A DNA stretch of 64,000 nt from Fidelibacterota bacterium UBA2986 (GCA_002346675.1 DEAI01000008.1:1-64000), one strand, 5' to 3'. Counted from the stretch's first letter, positions 34,635-44,288 are shown. Numbers and translations are program-made. The notes: a model not told the origin generated them from the sequence alone.

Positions 34635-36158
34635 TTAAGCAGTAAATCCACCCTTAAATTTTCCGATCGCATCTTCTAATTTTTTAGCTACTTCCTCAGA
34701 AATAACACCTTCAGAGCGGATGGATTCCATTTCAGATGCACAAGACGCATCCAGATAGTCAGACAAACCAGATTCGAATTCTTTTACCTTGGATGCTGAA
34801 ACATCATCTAAATATCCTTTTGTACCAGCAAATATGATTGCGATTTGCTTTTCTACGTCCATTGGAACATATTGATTTTGTTTTAAGATTTCCACCATCC
34901 GTTCTCCCCTAGTGAGTTGATCTTGAGTGGTTTTATCTAAATCTGAGCCAAATTTTGTAAATGCTTCCAGTTCTCGATATTGGGCTAAATCGAGCCGCAA
35001 CGTTCCAGCAATGCTTTTCATTGCTTTAATTTGAGCAGCTCCACCCACCCTAGATACAGATAATCCAACGTCTATTGCAGGACGAACTCCGGAATTAAAT
35101 AAATTGGTTTCTAAATAGATCTGTCCATCTGTAATAGAAATAACGTTGGTTGGGATGTACGCTGCTACGTCACCTTCCTGTGTTTCAATAATAGGCAATG
35201 CTGTCAATGAACCACTTCCTAAGTCATCAGCCAGTTTGGATGCTCTTTCCAATAATCTGCTGTGAAGATAAAATACATCTCCCGGGAATGCTTCACGACC
35301 TGGCGGACGTCTTAAAACAAGGGACATTTGACGATAGGCAACTGCCTGTTTGGATAAATCATCATAAATAATTAATGCATGTTGCCCGTTATCACGGAAG
35401 TGCTCTCCCATTGCACACCCGGAGTACGGTGCGATATACTGCATGGGAGCGGGGTCAGAGGCATTTGCGGCAACAACCGTTGTGTAGTCCATTGCCCCAT
35501 TCGCTTCAAGCTCTGAAACAATTTGAGCTACCGTAGAAGCTTTTTGACCAATGGCTACATAAATACAATAAACCGGCTCATCAGTCTTATGAGTTGATTT
35601 TTGATTAATAATGGTATCCACTGCAATTGCTGTTTTTCCTGTTTGCCTGTCCCCAATAATCAATTCACGCTGTCCCCTTCCAATAGGAATCATAGAATCA
35701 ATAGCTTTAATACCCGTTTGAAGTGGTTGGTTTACCGGACTTCTTTGCATCACACCTAGTGCTTTCCTCTCAATAGGAAGAGAGTTTTCTGTATCAATAG
35801 CTCCTTTTCCATCCATAGGCTGACCCAAAGGATTAACCACTCTTCCAAGCATCGCCTTACCTACCGGGACCTCTACGACTTTTTCTGTTCTTTTTGCGAG
35901 GTCTCCTTCCTTGACCTTTCTGCTCTCACCAAACAGAACTAATCCTACATTATCTTCCTCCAGATTAAGCGCCATACCAAAGACACCATTGGGAAGCTCC
36001 ACCAACTCCGAACTCATCACATTTTCAAGGCCACTTACTCGTGCGACACCATCACCAATTTCAATTACCTCACCGACCTCTGACACATCTACAGAAACAC
36101 TAAATGCCTCAATCTGTTTTCGTAACAATTCGCTGATATTTTCAGTCTTAATTTCCAT
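34635..36158 (-). CDS. atpA: ATP synthase F1 alpha subunit
   Basis: The product is 507 residues and has non-catalytic nucleotide sites. The P-loop is LIIGDRQTGKTAIAVDTI. PYSGCAMGEHFRDNG, LLRRPPGREAFPGDVFYLHS, and SVSRVGGAAQIKAMK are diagnostic. It starts 15 bp after atpH. Confidence 0.98.
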   Translation of the reverse strand: MEIKTENISELLRKQIEAFSVSVDVSEVGEVIEIGDGVARVSGLENVMSSELVELPNGVFGMALNLEEDNVGLVLFGESRKVKEGDLAKRTEKVVEVPVGKAMLGRVVNPLGQPMDGKGAIDTENSLPIERKALGVMQRSPVNQPLQTGIKAIDSMIPIGRGQRELIIGDRQTGKTAIAVDTIINQKSTHKTDEPVYCIYVAIGQKASTVAQIVSELEANGAMDYTTVVAANASDPAPMQYIAPYSGCAMGEHFRDNGQHALIIYDDLSKQAVAYRQMSLVLRRPPGREAFPGDVFYLHSRLLERASKLADDLGSGSLTALPIIETQEGDVAAYIPTNVISITDGQIYLETNLFNSGVRPAIDVGLSVSRVGGAAQIKAMKSIAGTLRLDLAQYRELEAFTKFGSDLDKTTQDQLTRGERMVEILKQNQYVPMDVEKQIAIIFAGTKGYLDDVSASKVKEFESGLSDYLDASCASEMESIRSEGVISEEVAKKLEDAIGKFKGGFTA

Positions 36159-36173
36159 AATTATTCCTTAATA

Positions 36174-36713
36174 TTAGGATTGAAGTAAATTTTCTTTCAA
36201 TCGTTCTATTTTTCTCTGAACAGAAGCATCATAAAATGCATTTCCTATTCTTAGTTTAATGCCTCCTAACAAATCAGGATCCACATTCACATTTAAATTA
36301 GCATTCATATTTAATTTTGATTCAAGATCAGATTTTAGTTTATGTTTCTCCACTTCTTCCAAAGGCTGCGATACTGTAGCATCTACCCGTACAATTCGGT
36401 GTTTTTTATCATATTCAACCTCATACAAACTCTTTAAAATAGAATAGTAATTCATCACTCCACGCTCCATTAAAAGAATCACAATTTCAACAGCTAATGG
36501 ATGACATAATTCTTTAAATACGGATCTTAGAATTGAATCCTTTTTTTCTTTTGAAATTCGTTTAGATATTACCAAAGATCTGAACTGAGAATCCTGTTTC
36601 CAAAGAGATTGGATTGTGTTTAGAGAACCCAAAACTTCTTCAGTACATTGACCAGACTCTGCAGCTTGATACAAAATACTGGAAAATTTCCTTAGTTTTG
36701 AATCAAGCGTCAT
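36174..36713 (-). CDS. atpH: ATP synthase F1 delta subunit
   Basis: The product is 179 residues, the normal length for delta (OSCP), which joins F1 to the peripheral stalk. KFSSILYQAAESGQCTEEVL is at the N-terminus and the C-terminal part has VDPDLLGGIKLRIGNAFYDA. Sequence conservation of this subunit is low, but the position between atpF and atpA settles it. It overlaps atpF by 11 bp. Confidence 0.94.
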   Translation of the reverse strand: MTLDSKLRKFSSILYQAAESGQCTEEVLGSLNTIQSLWKQDSQFRSLVISKRISKEKKDSILRSVFKELCHPLAVEIVILLMERGVMNYYSILKSLYEVEYDKKHRIVRVDATVSQPLEEVEKHKLKSDLESKLNMNANLNVNVDPDLLGGIKLRIGNAFYDASVQRKIERLKENLLQS

Positions 36714-37206
36714 ATTGTTTTATATTTCTCAATGATTCTTCAATAATGACTTTATTATCTTCTTTCGATATGTTCTTTGTTATCAATTTTTCTGTGATTG
36801 AAAGAGATAATTCTACCACCTCTGTTTTTATCTCTGAGATAGCTTTTTCTTTCTCAATTTTAATTTGATTTTCCGCCTCAGCTATAATTGAATATGCCTG
36901 TTCTTTCGCTGATAACAGTGTCTCCTCTTTTAGTTTTGCGGCAGCTGTTTTTCCTTCTGATAGTATCGTTTGGGCTTCTGACCGTGCTCTATTCACTATG
37001 TCTTCACCCTCTGCATTTAATCGTGCCAGTTCAACTTGAGCTTTTTCAGCATCTTCCAGTGAGGAACGAATGAGTTCTTCCCTCTCTTTAAGCATTTTCA
37101 ATAGTGGTTTCCACGCGAACTTGGCCAATACAAAAAGCAAAACCAGAAAGGTCAGAATGGTCCAGATAAAAAGTCCTGGATCCAGCTGAACTAATGGATT
37201 GTCCAT
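36703..37206 (-). CDS. atpF: ATP synthase F0 b subunit
   Basis: The product is 167 residues. A single transmembrane helix (LFIWTILTFLVLLFVLAKFAW) is followed by a long charged coiled coil (EDAEKAQVELARLNAEGEDI), the peripheral-stalk architecture. There is one b gene only, so no b/b' pair. It lies between atpE and atpH. Confidence 0.95.
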   Translation of the reverse strand: MDNPLVQLDPGLFIWTILTFLVLLFVLAKFAWKPLLKMLKEREELIRSSLEDAEKAQVELARLNAEGEDIVNRARSEAQTILSEGKTAAAKLKEETLLSAKEQAYSIIAEAENQIKIEKEKAISEIKTEVVELSLSITEKLITKNISKEDNKVIIEESLRNIKQYDA

Positions 37207-37221
37207 TATGTTTTCCCTCTG

Positions 37222-37446
37222 CTACTTCATCAATACAATTAAAAGAGCAAAAACTTCACCTAAAATTGCAACACCTTCTAAAAGAAAGAGGGGCAAATTT
37301 ACGGCTGCTGTTATTTTATCAGAGGCTTCCGGCTGTCTAGCAATTCCCTCAGCTGCTGCGGAAGCTAATCGTCCTATCCCCAAAGCTGCACCAATCACAA
37401 TGAGCCCAAGACCCAATCCGACTCCGATTAAATGAATATTTTCCAT
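37222..37446 (-). CDS. atpE: ATP synthase F0 c subunit
   Basis: The product is 74 residues with two transmembrane helices joined by the loop ARQPEASDK. The ion-binding carboxylate is the Glu in FLLEGVAILGE. By eye the Gln of the first helix and the Ser/Thr after the Glu, which mark Na+-type rings, are missing. Proton coupling is therefore more likely, as inference. A second Glu lies seven residues later in the same helix. Confidence 0.96.
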   Translation of the reverse strand: MENIHLIGVGLGLGLIVIGAALGIGRLASAAAEGIARQPEASDKITAAVNLPLFLLEGVAILGEVFALLIVLMK

Positions 37447-37474
37447 TTTTTATTTTCTCCTTAAGATTAAACTT

Positions 37475-38404
37475 TTAATGATGCACATTAATCGCCATTC
37501 CAATAAAAACAGCAGATAATAGTGTAAAAACGTATGCCTGAACTAATACGACAATAATTTCTAATCCTGAAATGGCAGCTGCCATAGGAATAGAAAATAC
37601 TGCCACACCTATTCCCGTTAAAGTACTCTGAAACATTTCTGCAAAAATTGCCATAAAAGATAAAATTGCCAAAATTGCGATATGTCCACCTGTCATATTT
37701 GCTGCTAACCGCATCGTTAAAGCAAACGGTTTTACAAACATCCCAACAATTTCAATAGGGATAAGAATAAAATAAACCGGAATTGCGAGTCCGTGCGGTG
37801 CTAAATTTTTCCAATGTGATATAAAACCGTGTGCTTTTGTTCCTGCAATGATAATTGCAAGAAATGTTAGAGTAGCTAAACCCGCCGTAACGTTAAAGTT
37901 TGCTGTTGCTGTTACACCTCCGTGTAAAAGAGCATTAATAAAATTATGGTGATCACTTGAGGCAACTCCAAATGCAAATCTATTTATTGCACCTAAAATA
38001 TCAAATACCGGAATTAATCCAATACCATTTGCAAATAAGATGAAGAAAAAGAATGTAAGGATCATAGGTCCCCATGTATCCGCAAATTTCGAACCAATAT
38101 TTGGTCTTACAATTGAATCACGGATAAATAATACAATTGCCTCAATAGCATTCATCCACCCGGAAGGAATTGGTTTCCCCTTTTTCATATATTGACGTAC
38201 CGGGACAATTATCAAAACAGAAACAAGAACCGCAACAATCCATAACATGAGGACATGCTTTGTTACTGAAACATCAACACCAAAAACAGTAGGGAAATGA
38301 ATTAATGGGTGGTCCAACGAGCTATTGGACACGTGGTGAATAATATTATCTCCGACCTGATCTAATACGGTCCCGGATTTATGTCCGGATTCAGCTGCAC
38401 TCAT
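37475..38404 (-). CDS. atpB: ATP synthase F0 a subunit
   Basis: The product is 309 residues with five or six transmembrane helices. The essential arginine is in KPFALTMRLAANMTGGH. FGVDVSVTKHVLMLWIVAV and ALVQAYVF-like VLVQAYVFTLLSAVFIGMA are typical of the a subunit. A 40-residue hydrophilic N-terminal stretch with His and Ser comes before the first helix. It is directly followed by atpE. Confidence 0.96.
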   Translation of the reverse strand: MSAAESGHKSGTVLDQVGDNIIHHVSNSSLDHPLIHFPTVFGVDVSVTKHVLMLWIVAVLVSVLIIVPVRQYMKKGKPIPSGWMNAIEAIVLFIRDSIVRPNIGSKFADTWGPMILTFFFFILFANGIGLIPVFDILGAINRFAFGVASSDHHNFINALLHGGVTATANFNVTAGLATLTFLAIIIAGTKAHGFISHWKNLAPHGLAIPVYFILIPIEIVGMFVKPFALTMRLAANMTGGHIAILAILSFMAIFAEMFQSTLTGIGVAVFSIPMAAAISGLEIIVVLVQAYVFTLLSAVFIGMAINVHH

Positions 38405-38422
38405 AAAGTAAAGTTTGTGTTT

Positions 38423-38779
38423 TTATCTAAATATATACTTAAAAAAGAATGCTTCACTTATGTGAAGCATTACAAAACAGCCCACGAAACTAATTATGAA
38501 CGGTATATGATAAAAAGAATAAAATTTAAATAATCCAATAAATGTTAGAGCGTAAATAGTAAACTTAGAGATAAACGTGTAGATAAAGAATTGGTTCATA
38601 AATTGTGGGCTTATTTTATATGAATGATTCGCAAAAATTACCGTCAAGATTCCCAAAATTAATGGCAATAATATTCCAAGTATATATTCAATAATAAAAC
38701 GACTGTCAATTAACATAAGTATCCCAAAATAAATCAAACAACACAAAATCATAATTATAATGAATCTACCTAGTGACAA
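38423..38779 (-). CDS. Small membrane protein in the atpI position
   Basis: The product is 118 residues with four predicted transmembrane helices and almost no soluble part. There is no clear family motif. Its place between the atpZ-type gene and atpB, with a 1-bp junction to the former, matches the atpI slot of other atp operons. It may help c-ring assembly; that is inference from position. Confidence 0.7.
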   Translation of the reverse strand: MSLGRFIIIMILCCLIYFGILMLIDSRFIIEYILGILLPLILGILTVIFANHSYKISPQFMNQFFIYTFISKFTIYALTFIGLFKFYSFYHIPFIISFVGCFVMLHISEAFFFKYIFR

Positions 38780-39025
38780 TTAACTCCTCCACATAATCTT
38801 TGCTACCTCATAAAGTCCTGATCCGATTCCAAGCAATAGCCCTGCAATCAAAAACCAGGGTGCTGTATCTAGCCACTCATCCAAAAAATAACCAGCAAAC
38901 ATAAAAAAAATGATGCCGCCAATCATACCGTAGGATGCGGTTATAATCGGTCCCGAATTTTTTAATATTTTTTGAAGATAATTAAAGGATTTTATGAAAT
39001 GTTGTTCTCTGTTACTTCTATTCAT
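38780..39025 (-). CDS. AtpZ/AtpI family F0F1 assembly protein
   Basis: The product is 81 residues with two transmembrane helices. ITASYGMIGGIIFFMFAGYF and LDTAPWFLIAGLLLGIGSGL match the AtpZ family (Pfam ATPase_gene1), short proteins encoded in front of atp operons. Roles in c-ring assembly or Mg2+ transport have been proposed. It is the first energy gene after the bactofilin gene. Confidence 0.88.
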   Translation of the reverse strand: MNRSNREQHFIKSFNYLQKILKNSGPIITASYGMIGGIIFFMFAGYFLDEWLDTAPWFLIAGLLLGIGSGLYEVAKIMWRS

Positions 39026-39048
39026 AAAATTTCTAACTTGGTGCCTTA

Positions 39049-39411
39049 TCAGCTTTCTCCGTGATTATCTTTTTCATCCAGGATTGTACACTGACCTTGA
39101 AATCTTGCTCCCTGTTCAATATACAAATGTTTATAAATTAAGTCTCCATCTAGAGTTGAATATTTTCCCAATTCGGCTCGGCCTTCTACTCTGACATTAC
39201 CAAACACTTGTCCTCCAATGTGAATATTATTTGCATTTATATCACCGTATACTGAGCCGGTTTTCCCAATTCTAATATCTCCTGCTGTTGATATGGAGCC
39301 ATAAACTCTACCATAGATGATAAAACCTTCTTTTAACTTGATATCTCCACGGATTTCTGCATCAGGTCCAACCATAGTGTGTATATTTTTGAAAGTAAGT
39401 TTATTTTTCAA
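39049..39411 (-). CDS. Bactofilin
   Basis: The product is 120 residues. The whole length is a right-handed beta-helix repeat typical of bactofilins: GPDAEIRGDIKLKEGFIIYG, GDIRIGKTGSVYGDI, and GRAELGKYSTLDGDLIYKHL. These proteins polymerise without nucleotide and scaffold cell shape, wall enzymes or ParB positioning. It overlaps the M23 peptidase gene by 11 bp and is two genes from parB, a combination that fits a wall/segregation scaffold. Confidence 0.93.
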   Translation of the reverse strand: MKNKLTFKNIHTMVGPDAEIRGDIKLKEGFIIYGRVYGSISTAGDIRIGKTGSVYGDINANNIHIGGQVFGNVRVEGRAELGKYSTLDGDLIYKHLYIEQGARFQGQCTILDEKDNHGES

Positions 39412-40192
39412 ATCCAGAACTCAAATCTTTTTGCTTATATTGTGGGAAAAAATCTAATGGATCCAGTATTGTACCATCTCTCCAAATTTCAAAATGGAGA
39501 TGGGGGCCTGATGAAATTCCTGTACTGCCAACATGAGCAATAGCTTCGCCTAAGGGAACAAATTCTCTTACTTTAGCCAAATTGTTCTTTAGATGTCCAT
39601 ATTGGGTGAAATATCCATCTCCGTGGTACAAAATAATGTGATTTCCTAAATCATAACTCCAACCAGAAAAAATAACTAACCCGCGCGCTGCTGCTAATAC
39701 TGGTGTCCCCTCAACTGAGGAAATATCAATTCCATAATGATTTTTTGATTTAGATTCTGATGATACATACATTTTTTGTGTTAAATATCCATTGACCGGG
39801 ATACGAGAAGGAATAGAAGCAATATCAAATCCCATATTATTTTTATCTTGATTAAAAAAAGACGATTCAGACTCCTTCCCCACCTCTTTCCCTAACCCCA
39901 ATTCTCCTGATAATGACTTTCTGATTTGACCATCGAGAAACTTCATTCTATTTAAATCCTTCATTAGCTCATTTACCGCAAGCCGATCTGTAAGTAGTGA
40001 CTCATAGTTATTTTGTAAAGAATTATATGATATCTTATCATCAAAACCTTTAAAAATAGAATAAAATGCACCCCCAAACAGAATCATTACAATTACAGTA
40101 ATTATGATTATTATGGGAACAGGTAAAGAAAATTGTCTCTGCCTTTCTCCTGAATCAGGTATAAAGAGAATAGTAATTCGTCGAGATTTCAA
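39401..40192 (-). CDS. M23 family (LytM-type) peptidoglycan endopeptidase
   Basis: The product is 263 residues. A single transmembrane helix at about 26-48 follows a basic cytoplasmic stretch, so the domain faces the periplasm. The M23 zinc site is complete: NHYGIDISS (H-x3-D) near residue 150 and GPHLHFEIW (HxH) near 235, with GSTGISSG before it. It probably cuts cell-wall cross-links. Pairing with an adjacent bactofilin is a recurring arrangement in which the filament localises the peptidase. Confidence 0.94.
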   Translation of the reverse strand: MKSRRITILFIPDSGERQRQFSLPVPIIIIITVIVMILFGGAFYSIFKGFDDKISYNSLQNNYESLLTDRLAVNELMKDLNRMKFLDGQIRKSLSGELGLGKEVGKESESSFFNQDKNNMGFDIASIPSRIPVNGYLTQKMYVSSESKSKNHYGIDISSVEGTPVLAAARGLVIFSGWSYDLGNHIILYHGDGYFTQYGHLKNNLAKVREFVPLGEAIAHVGSTGISSGPHLHFEIWRDGTILDPLDFFPQYKQKDLSSGFEK

Positions 40193-40205
40193 GAGCTCAG
40201 GTAAT

Positions 40206-41066
40206 TTAATCCATTGATCGAAGAATTTCCATAATTCGCTCTAAATCTTCATTTGAAAAATAATGAACTGTAAATGTACCACCTTCCTTAGAGTGTTTCA
40301 ATTTGACTTTTGTACCTAATATCTCTATTATTTCATTTTCTAAAGCTCGCAATACCGGAGACAGTTTACTTCTGATTTCTTTTTTTTGCACAGAGCTATC
40401 AGCTTTTTGCCTTACTAGTTTTTCCACAGCCCGCACACTCAGCTTTTCAGCTTTTATCTTTTCCCATAGTTTCAACTGATTTTTTTCAGTTTTTTCCATT
40501 AGTATTGCTCTGCCATGCCCTGCGGATATCTCATGGGCACGAATACTATCCCGAATTTCTTTAGGTAGAGCAAGAATTCTAAGAGAATTTGAAATGGTTA
40601 CACGTTTTTTACCGACGGTTTTAGCAATTTCTGTTTGCGTGAGGTTGAACTGACTTCTAAGTACAGCATAGGCTTCAGCTTCCTCAATTGAGTTTAAATT
40701 TTCACGCTGGATATTTTCAATCAATGCCATTTCAAGCAATTCTGCATCATCTTTTACATTAATCTGGTAGGCGGGAATCATTTTTAATCCTGCAATTTTT
40801 GCAGACTTCAATCTTCTTTCTCCAGCTACCAAAATGAAAAAATCTCCTTCAGCTTTTACTGTTATCGGGGTTAAAATTCCTTTCTCTTTTATTGATAAAG
40901 CCATTTCTTCCAATGTTTTTTTATCAAATAATTTCCTCGGTTGGTGTGGATTTACTTTTATTTTTTTTAAAGATATTAATGTTGCTCCCTGTGAAATAGA
41001 ATTTGTTCTCTTTTCTGTTGGTCTTATCAGAGCTCCTAACCCCTTCCCTAATCTTTTATCAGACAC
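40206..41066 (-). CDS. parB: Chromosome partitioning protein ParB
   Basis: The product is 286 residues. Box I (ISLKKIKVNPHQPRKLFD), the CTPase motif box II (LVAGERRLKSAKIAGLKMIP), and ENIQRENLNSIEEAEAYAVL are intact. A helix-turn-helix follows (LTQTEIAKTVGKKRVTISNS). The C-terminal dimerisation part is present. ParB loads at parS as a CTP-dependent clamp. I did not spot a canonical parS (TGTTTCACGTGAAACA) in the window. It overlaps parA by 8 bp. Confidence 0.96.
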   Translation of the reverse strand: MSDKRLGKGLGALIRPTEKRTNSISQGATLISLKKIKVNPHQPRKLFDKKTLEEMALSIKEKGILTPITVKAEGDFFILVAGERRLKSAKIAGLKMIPAYQINVKDDAELLEMALIENIQRENLNSIEEAEAYAVLRSQFNLTQTEIAKTVGKKRVTISNSLRILALPKEIRDSIRAHEISAGHGRAILMEKTEKNQLKLWEKIKAEKLSVRAVEKLVRQKADSSVQKKEIRSKLSPVLRALENEIIEILGTKVKLKHSKEGGTFTVHYFSNEDLERIMEILRSMD

Positions 41067-41820
41067 GTTCTAACAACTCCTCCACTAAACTTAAATAATT
41101 TTGTGCACCTGTAGAATTTGCATCATACAACAGCGCAGGTTTCCCAAAGCTAGGAGCTTCACCTAGGCGTACATTTCGGTGTATAACTGTCTCAAATAGT
41201 TTTTCTTCAAAATATTCCCTGACCTCATCAGCAACTTCTTTAGAAAGGTTTAATCTTGAATCATACATTGTAAGAAGGACTCCGGCAATTCCTAGTTTAG
41301 AATTGATATGTTTTTGAACCAATCTGATTGTATTCAGCAGTTGCCCCAGCCCTTCCAACGCATAATATTCGCATTGAATCGGAATCAGAACTGCATCTGA
41401 TGCTGCTAATGCGTTGATAGTCAATAATCCCAAGGAAGGAGGGCAATCAATAACGATATACTCATATTTCCGTTTTAAGGTCTCTAGAAGAGTTTTTAAT
41501 TGGTATTCTCTTGCCATAATATTCACCAATTCGATTTCGGCTCCCACTAAATCATTTTCAGATGTAATTACATCAAGATAGGCAAATTGAGTGGGATTAA
41601 TTACATCATTTATATTGGTATCTCTGATAAGGGCATCATAAATCGATTGACCATTTTTTTCTATCAAGTTTGATATTCCTGTTGTTGCATTAGCTTGCGG
41701 GTCAAAATCAATAAGTAAAGTTTCTATTTCTGCTGCGGCCATACTAACAGAGATATTAACAGATGAAGTGGTCTTACCAACTCCACCTTTTTGATTAACG
41801 AGAGATAGGATTTTTGTCAT
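41059..41820 (-). CDS. parA: Chromosome partitioning ATPase ParA (Soj)
   Basis: The start was set at the ATG giving MTKILSLVNQKGGVGKTTSS; an ATG 14 codons upstream would add residues absent from the family. The deviant Walker A motif KGGVGKTT, LLIDFDPQANATTG, and VIDCPPSLGLLTINAL are complete. The product is about 253 residues. It moves ParB-bound origins by DNA-dependent ATP hydrolysis. It begins the parA-parB-M23-bactofilin-atp run. Confidence 0.95.
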   Translation of the reverse strand: MTKILSLVNQKGGVGKTTSSVNISVSMAAAEIETLLIDFDPQANATTGISNLIEKNGQSIYDALIRDTNINDVINPTQFAYLDVITSENDLVGAEIELVNIMAREYQLKTLLETLKRKYEYIVIDCPPSLGLLTINALAASDAVLIPIQCEYYALEGLGQLLNTIRLVQKHINSKLGIAGVLLTMYDSRLNLSKEVADEVREYFEEKLFETVIHRNVRLGEAPSFGKPALLYDANSTGAQNYLSLVEELLERV

Positions 41821-41943
41821 AAAAGCTATTATGTCTTGAGTAAATTTAACGGAATAATCCATACCCTAACAAGAATAGGACAGTTTTATCGAGAATGTGA
41901 TTTATTGAACCGTCCCACAACTTAGATGTAACTTTAGTTTGTA

Positions 41944-42966
41944 ATGAAAGCAATTTGTAAAACACATCCCCAAGCCGGTCTCTCCTTAGAAAATATTAAT
42001 CAACCTGAACCATCGACAAATGAGGTGTTAATCAAAATTCTAAAAACAGCTATTTGTGGAACTGATTTACATATTTACAAATGGGATGAATGGGCACAGA
42101 ATAATATAAAACTACCAATCACTATAGGGCATGAGTTTGTAGGAGAAGTTGCAGGAGTGGGTAATGGTGTAACCCATTATCAAATTGGAGATATTGTATC
42201 AGGGGAAGGACATATTACCTGTGGTTATTGCCGAAACTGCAGAGCGGGTCAAAAGCATTTATGTCACAAGACCGTTGGCATAGGGATTCACCGTGATGGT
42301 GCCTTTGCAGAATATATGACCATCCCAGAAGGAAATGTCTGGCCAGTACATAAGGATATTGAAACAGATATTGCATCCTTTTTTGACCCCTTGGGTAACG
42401 CCGTCCACTGCGCATTGAGCTTTGAAATGGTTGCTGAAGATGTTCTTATTACTGGTGCAGGACCGATCGGGTGTATAGCTGCAGCTGTCTGTAAAAAAAT
42501 AGGTGCTAGAAATGTGGTGGTTACAGATATTAATGATTTTCGCCTAAAACTAGCAAAAACTATGGGAGCAGACGCAGCTATAAATATTCAAACAGAAAAA
42601 ATTATAGACTACTATCAAGATTTAAGAATTGATTCCGGATTTGATATCGGATTAGAAATGTCAGGAAATCCTGAGGCATTGAATGAGATGGTCCATCATT
42701 TATACCATGGCGGAAAAATAGCGCTTCTCGGAATTTTACCCAATGACACAACTATCGCATGGGATAAAATAATTTTCAAGGGCCTCCATCTTAAAGGAAT
42801 ATATGGTAGAGAAATGTATGAAACGTGGTATAAAATGACCCAGCTAATACGTGGCGGATTAAATGTTTCGCCAATTATCACCCATAGATTTTCTGCAGAT
42901 AAGTTTGAAAATGCATTTGAAGCTATAGAATCTGGAAACTGTGGAAAGGTAATAATGGAATGGTAA
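41944..42966 (+). CDS. tdh: L-threonine 3-dehydrogenase
   Basis: The product is 340 residues. It is a zinc-type medium-chain dehydrogenase that oxidises threonine to 2-amino-3-ketobutyrate with NAD+. Zinc ligands and motifs seen: AICGTDLHIYKWDEWA, TIGHEFVGEV, and the structural zinc cluster CGYCRNCRAGQKHLC. The nucleotide fold is ITGAGPIGCIAAAVCKKIGA. KGLHLKGIYGREMYETW is typical of Tdh. The next gene, kbl, completes the pathway 4 bp later. Confidence 0.96.
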   Translation: MKAICKTHPQAGLSLENINQPEPSTNEVLIKILKTAICGTDLHIYKWDEWAQNNIKLPITIGHEFVGEVAGVGNGVTHYQIGDIVSGEGHITCGYCRNCRAGQKHLCHKTVGIGIHRDGAFAEYMTIPEGNVWPVHKDIETDIASFFDPLGNAVHCALSFEMVAEDVLITGAGPIGCIAAAVCKKIGARNVVVTDINDFRLKLAKTMGADAAINIQTEKIIDYYQDLRIDSGFDIGLEMSGNPEALNEMVHHLYHGGKIALLGILPNDTTIAWDKIIFKGLHLKGIYGREMYETWYKMTQLIRGGLNVSPIITHRFSADKFENAFEAIESGNCGKVIMEW

Positions 42967-42970
42967 GCTG

Positions 42971-44155
42971 ATGGAACATCCAAAAACTCATTATTTAAAA
43001 ATTCTCCAATCAATCCAGCAAGAGGGTCTGTACAAAACGGAGAGAACTATTGTGACACCTCAAGGCGTTTCGATAAAAACTAGAGAAGGAGGAGAAGTAC
43101 TCAATTTTTGTGCAAATAATTATTTAGGATTATCTAATCACCCTCAAATAAAAAAGGCTGCAAAAGAGGCCTTAGAAAAGCATGGCTTTGGACTTTCTTC
43201 CGTTCGCTTCATTTGCGGAACACAGGACTTACATTTGGAGTTGGAAAATAGCATTTCACAATTTTTTGAAACTGATGATACTATTCTTTACACATCCTGT
43301 TTTGATGCTAATGGAGGATTATTTGAAACTCTGTTTGAGCCTGAAGATGCTATTATTAGTGATACATTGAATCACGCTTCTATCATAGATGGCATACGGT
43401 TATGTAAAGCTCAGCGATATCGTTTTGCAAATAGTGATATGGATGAGTTGGAAACCATTTTGCAAAAAACTCAGAGTGCAAGATTTAGGGTAATTGCAAC
43501 CGATGGAGTTTTTTCAATGGATGGATTCATTGCCAGGTTAGATGAAATAACAAATCTCGCAGAAAAATACAATGCTCTTGTCATGGTGGATGATTCACAT
43601 GCAACAGGGTTTATAGGAAAAACAGGTAGAGGTTCCGGGGAATTTCATGGAATCCTGAATAAAATTGATATCATAACATCGACACTTGGAAAAGCCCTTG
43701 GTGGTGCTTCAGGTGGGTTTACCACAGGGAGAAAAGAAATAATTGATCTTTTACGTCAGAGATCAAGGCCCTATTTGTTTTCCAATACGTTAGCTCCGGC
43801 AATTGCAGCCGCAGGAATCAAAGCCTTTGAACTAATTTCGTCTACAACAGAGCTTCGGGATAAACTAGAGAACAATACTCTCTATTTTCGCAAAAAAATG
43901 ATGGAAGCAGGGTTTGATATAAAACCTGGGATACATCCTATTGTCCCTGTTATGCTTTATGATGCTAAACTAGCTCAGACACTAGCAACAGAAATATTAA
44001 AATATGGTATCTATGTTATTGGATTTTTCTATCCAGTTGTCCCAAAAAATGAAGCGCGGATCAGAGTGCAAATATCTGCAGAAATGAATAAATATCATCT
44101 AGATAAAGCTGTAGAAGAATTTGTAAGTGTGGGTAAAAAGATAAAAGCTATTTGA
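42971..44155 (+). CDS. kbl: 2-amino-3-ketobutyrate CoA ligase
   Basis: The product is 394 residues, a PLP enzyme of the alpha-oxoamine synthase family. It cleaves 2-amino-3-ketobutyrate with CoA to glycine and acetyl-CoA. The PLP lysine is in TSTLGKALGGASGGF. NFCANNYLGLSNHP, GFGLSSVRFICGTQDLH, and VDDSHATGFIGKTGRG are diagnostic. It forms an operon with tdh for threonine breakdown. Confidence 0.96.
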   Translation: MEHPKTHYLKILQSIQQEGLYKTERTIVTPQGVSIKTREGGEVLNFCANNYLGLSNHPQIKKAAKEALEKHGFGLSSVRFICGTQDLHLELENSISQFFETDDTILYTSCFDANGGLFETLFEPEDAIISDTLNHASIIDGIRLCKAQRYRFANSDMDELETILQKTQSARFRVIATDGVFSMDGFIARLDEITNLAEKYNALVMVDDSHATGFIGKTGRGSGEFHGILNKIDIITSTLGKALGGASGGFTTGRKEIIDLLRQRSRPYLFSNTLAPAIAAAGIKAFELISSTTELRDKLENNTLYFRKKMMEAGFDIKPGIHPIVPVMLYDAKLAQTLATEILKYGIYVIGFFYPVVPKNEARIRVQISAEMNKYHLDKAVEEFVSVGKKIKAI

Positions 44156-44288
44156 AGTAATTAGAATAAAATGCCCTCAATCTAATTTTTTATAGAGTGA
44201 CAAGAATAAAGTTTTGCCTTTTTAAAATCAATTAGTTTAAATTTGTGGGCTTTTTTTTAATATAAACATATATTATTTCTAACAAAAA

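Noticed and set aside
37222..37446. Sodium-type c-ring
   Set aside because: The Gln and Ser/Thr positions of Na+-binding c subunits appear to be replaced, so a proton ring is favoured.
41821..41862. Earlier ATG for parA
   Set aside because: It adds 14 residues before the standard MTKILSLVNQKGG start seen across ParA proteins.
44156..44288. Terminator between kbl and secD
   Set aside because: There is a T-rich end but no stem of more than a few base pairs in front of it.
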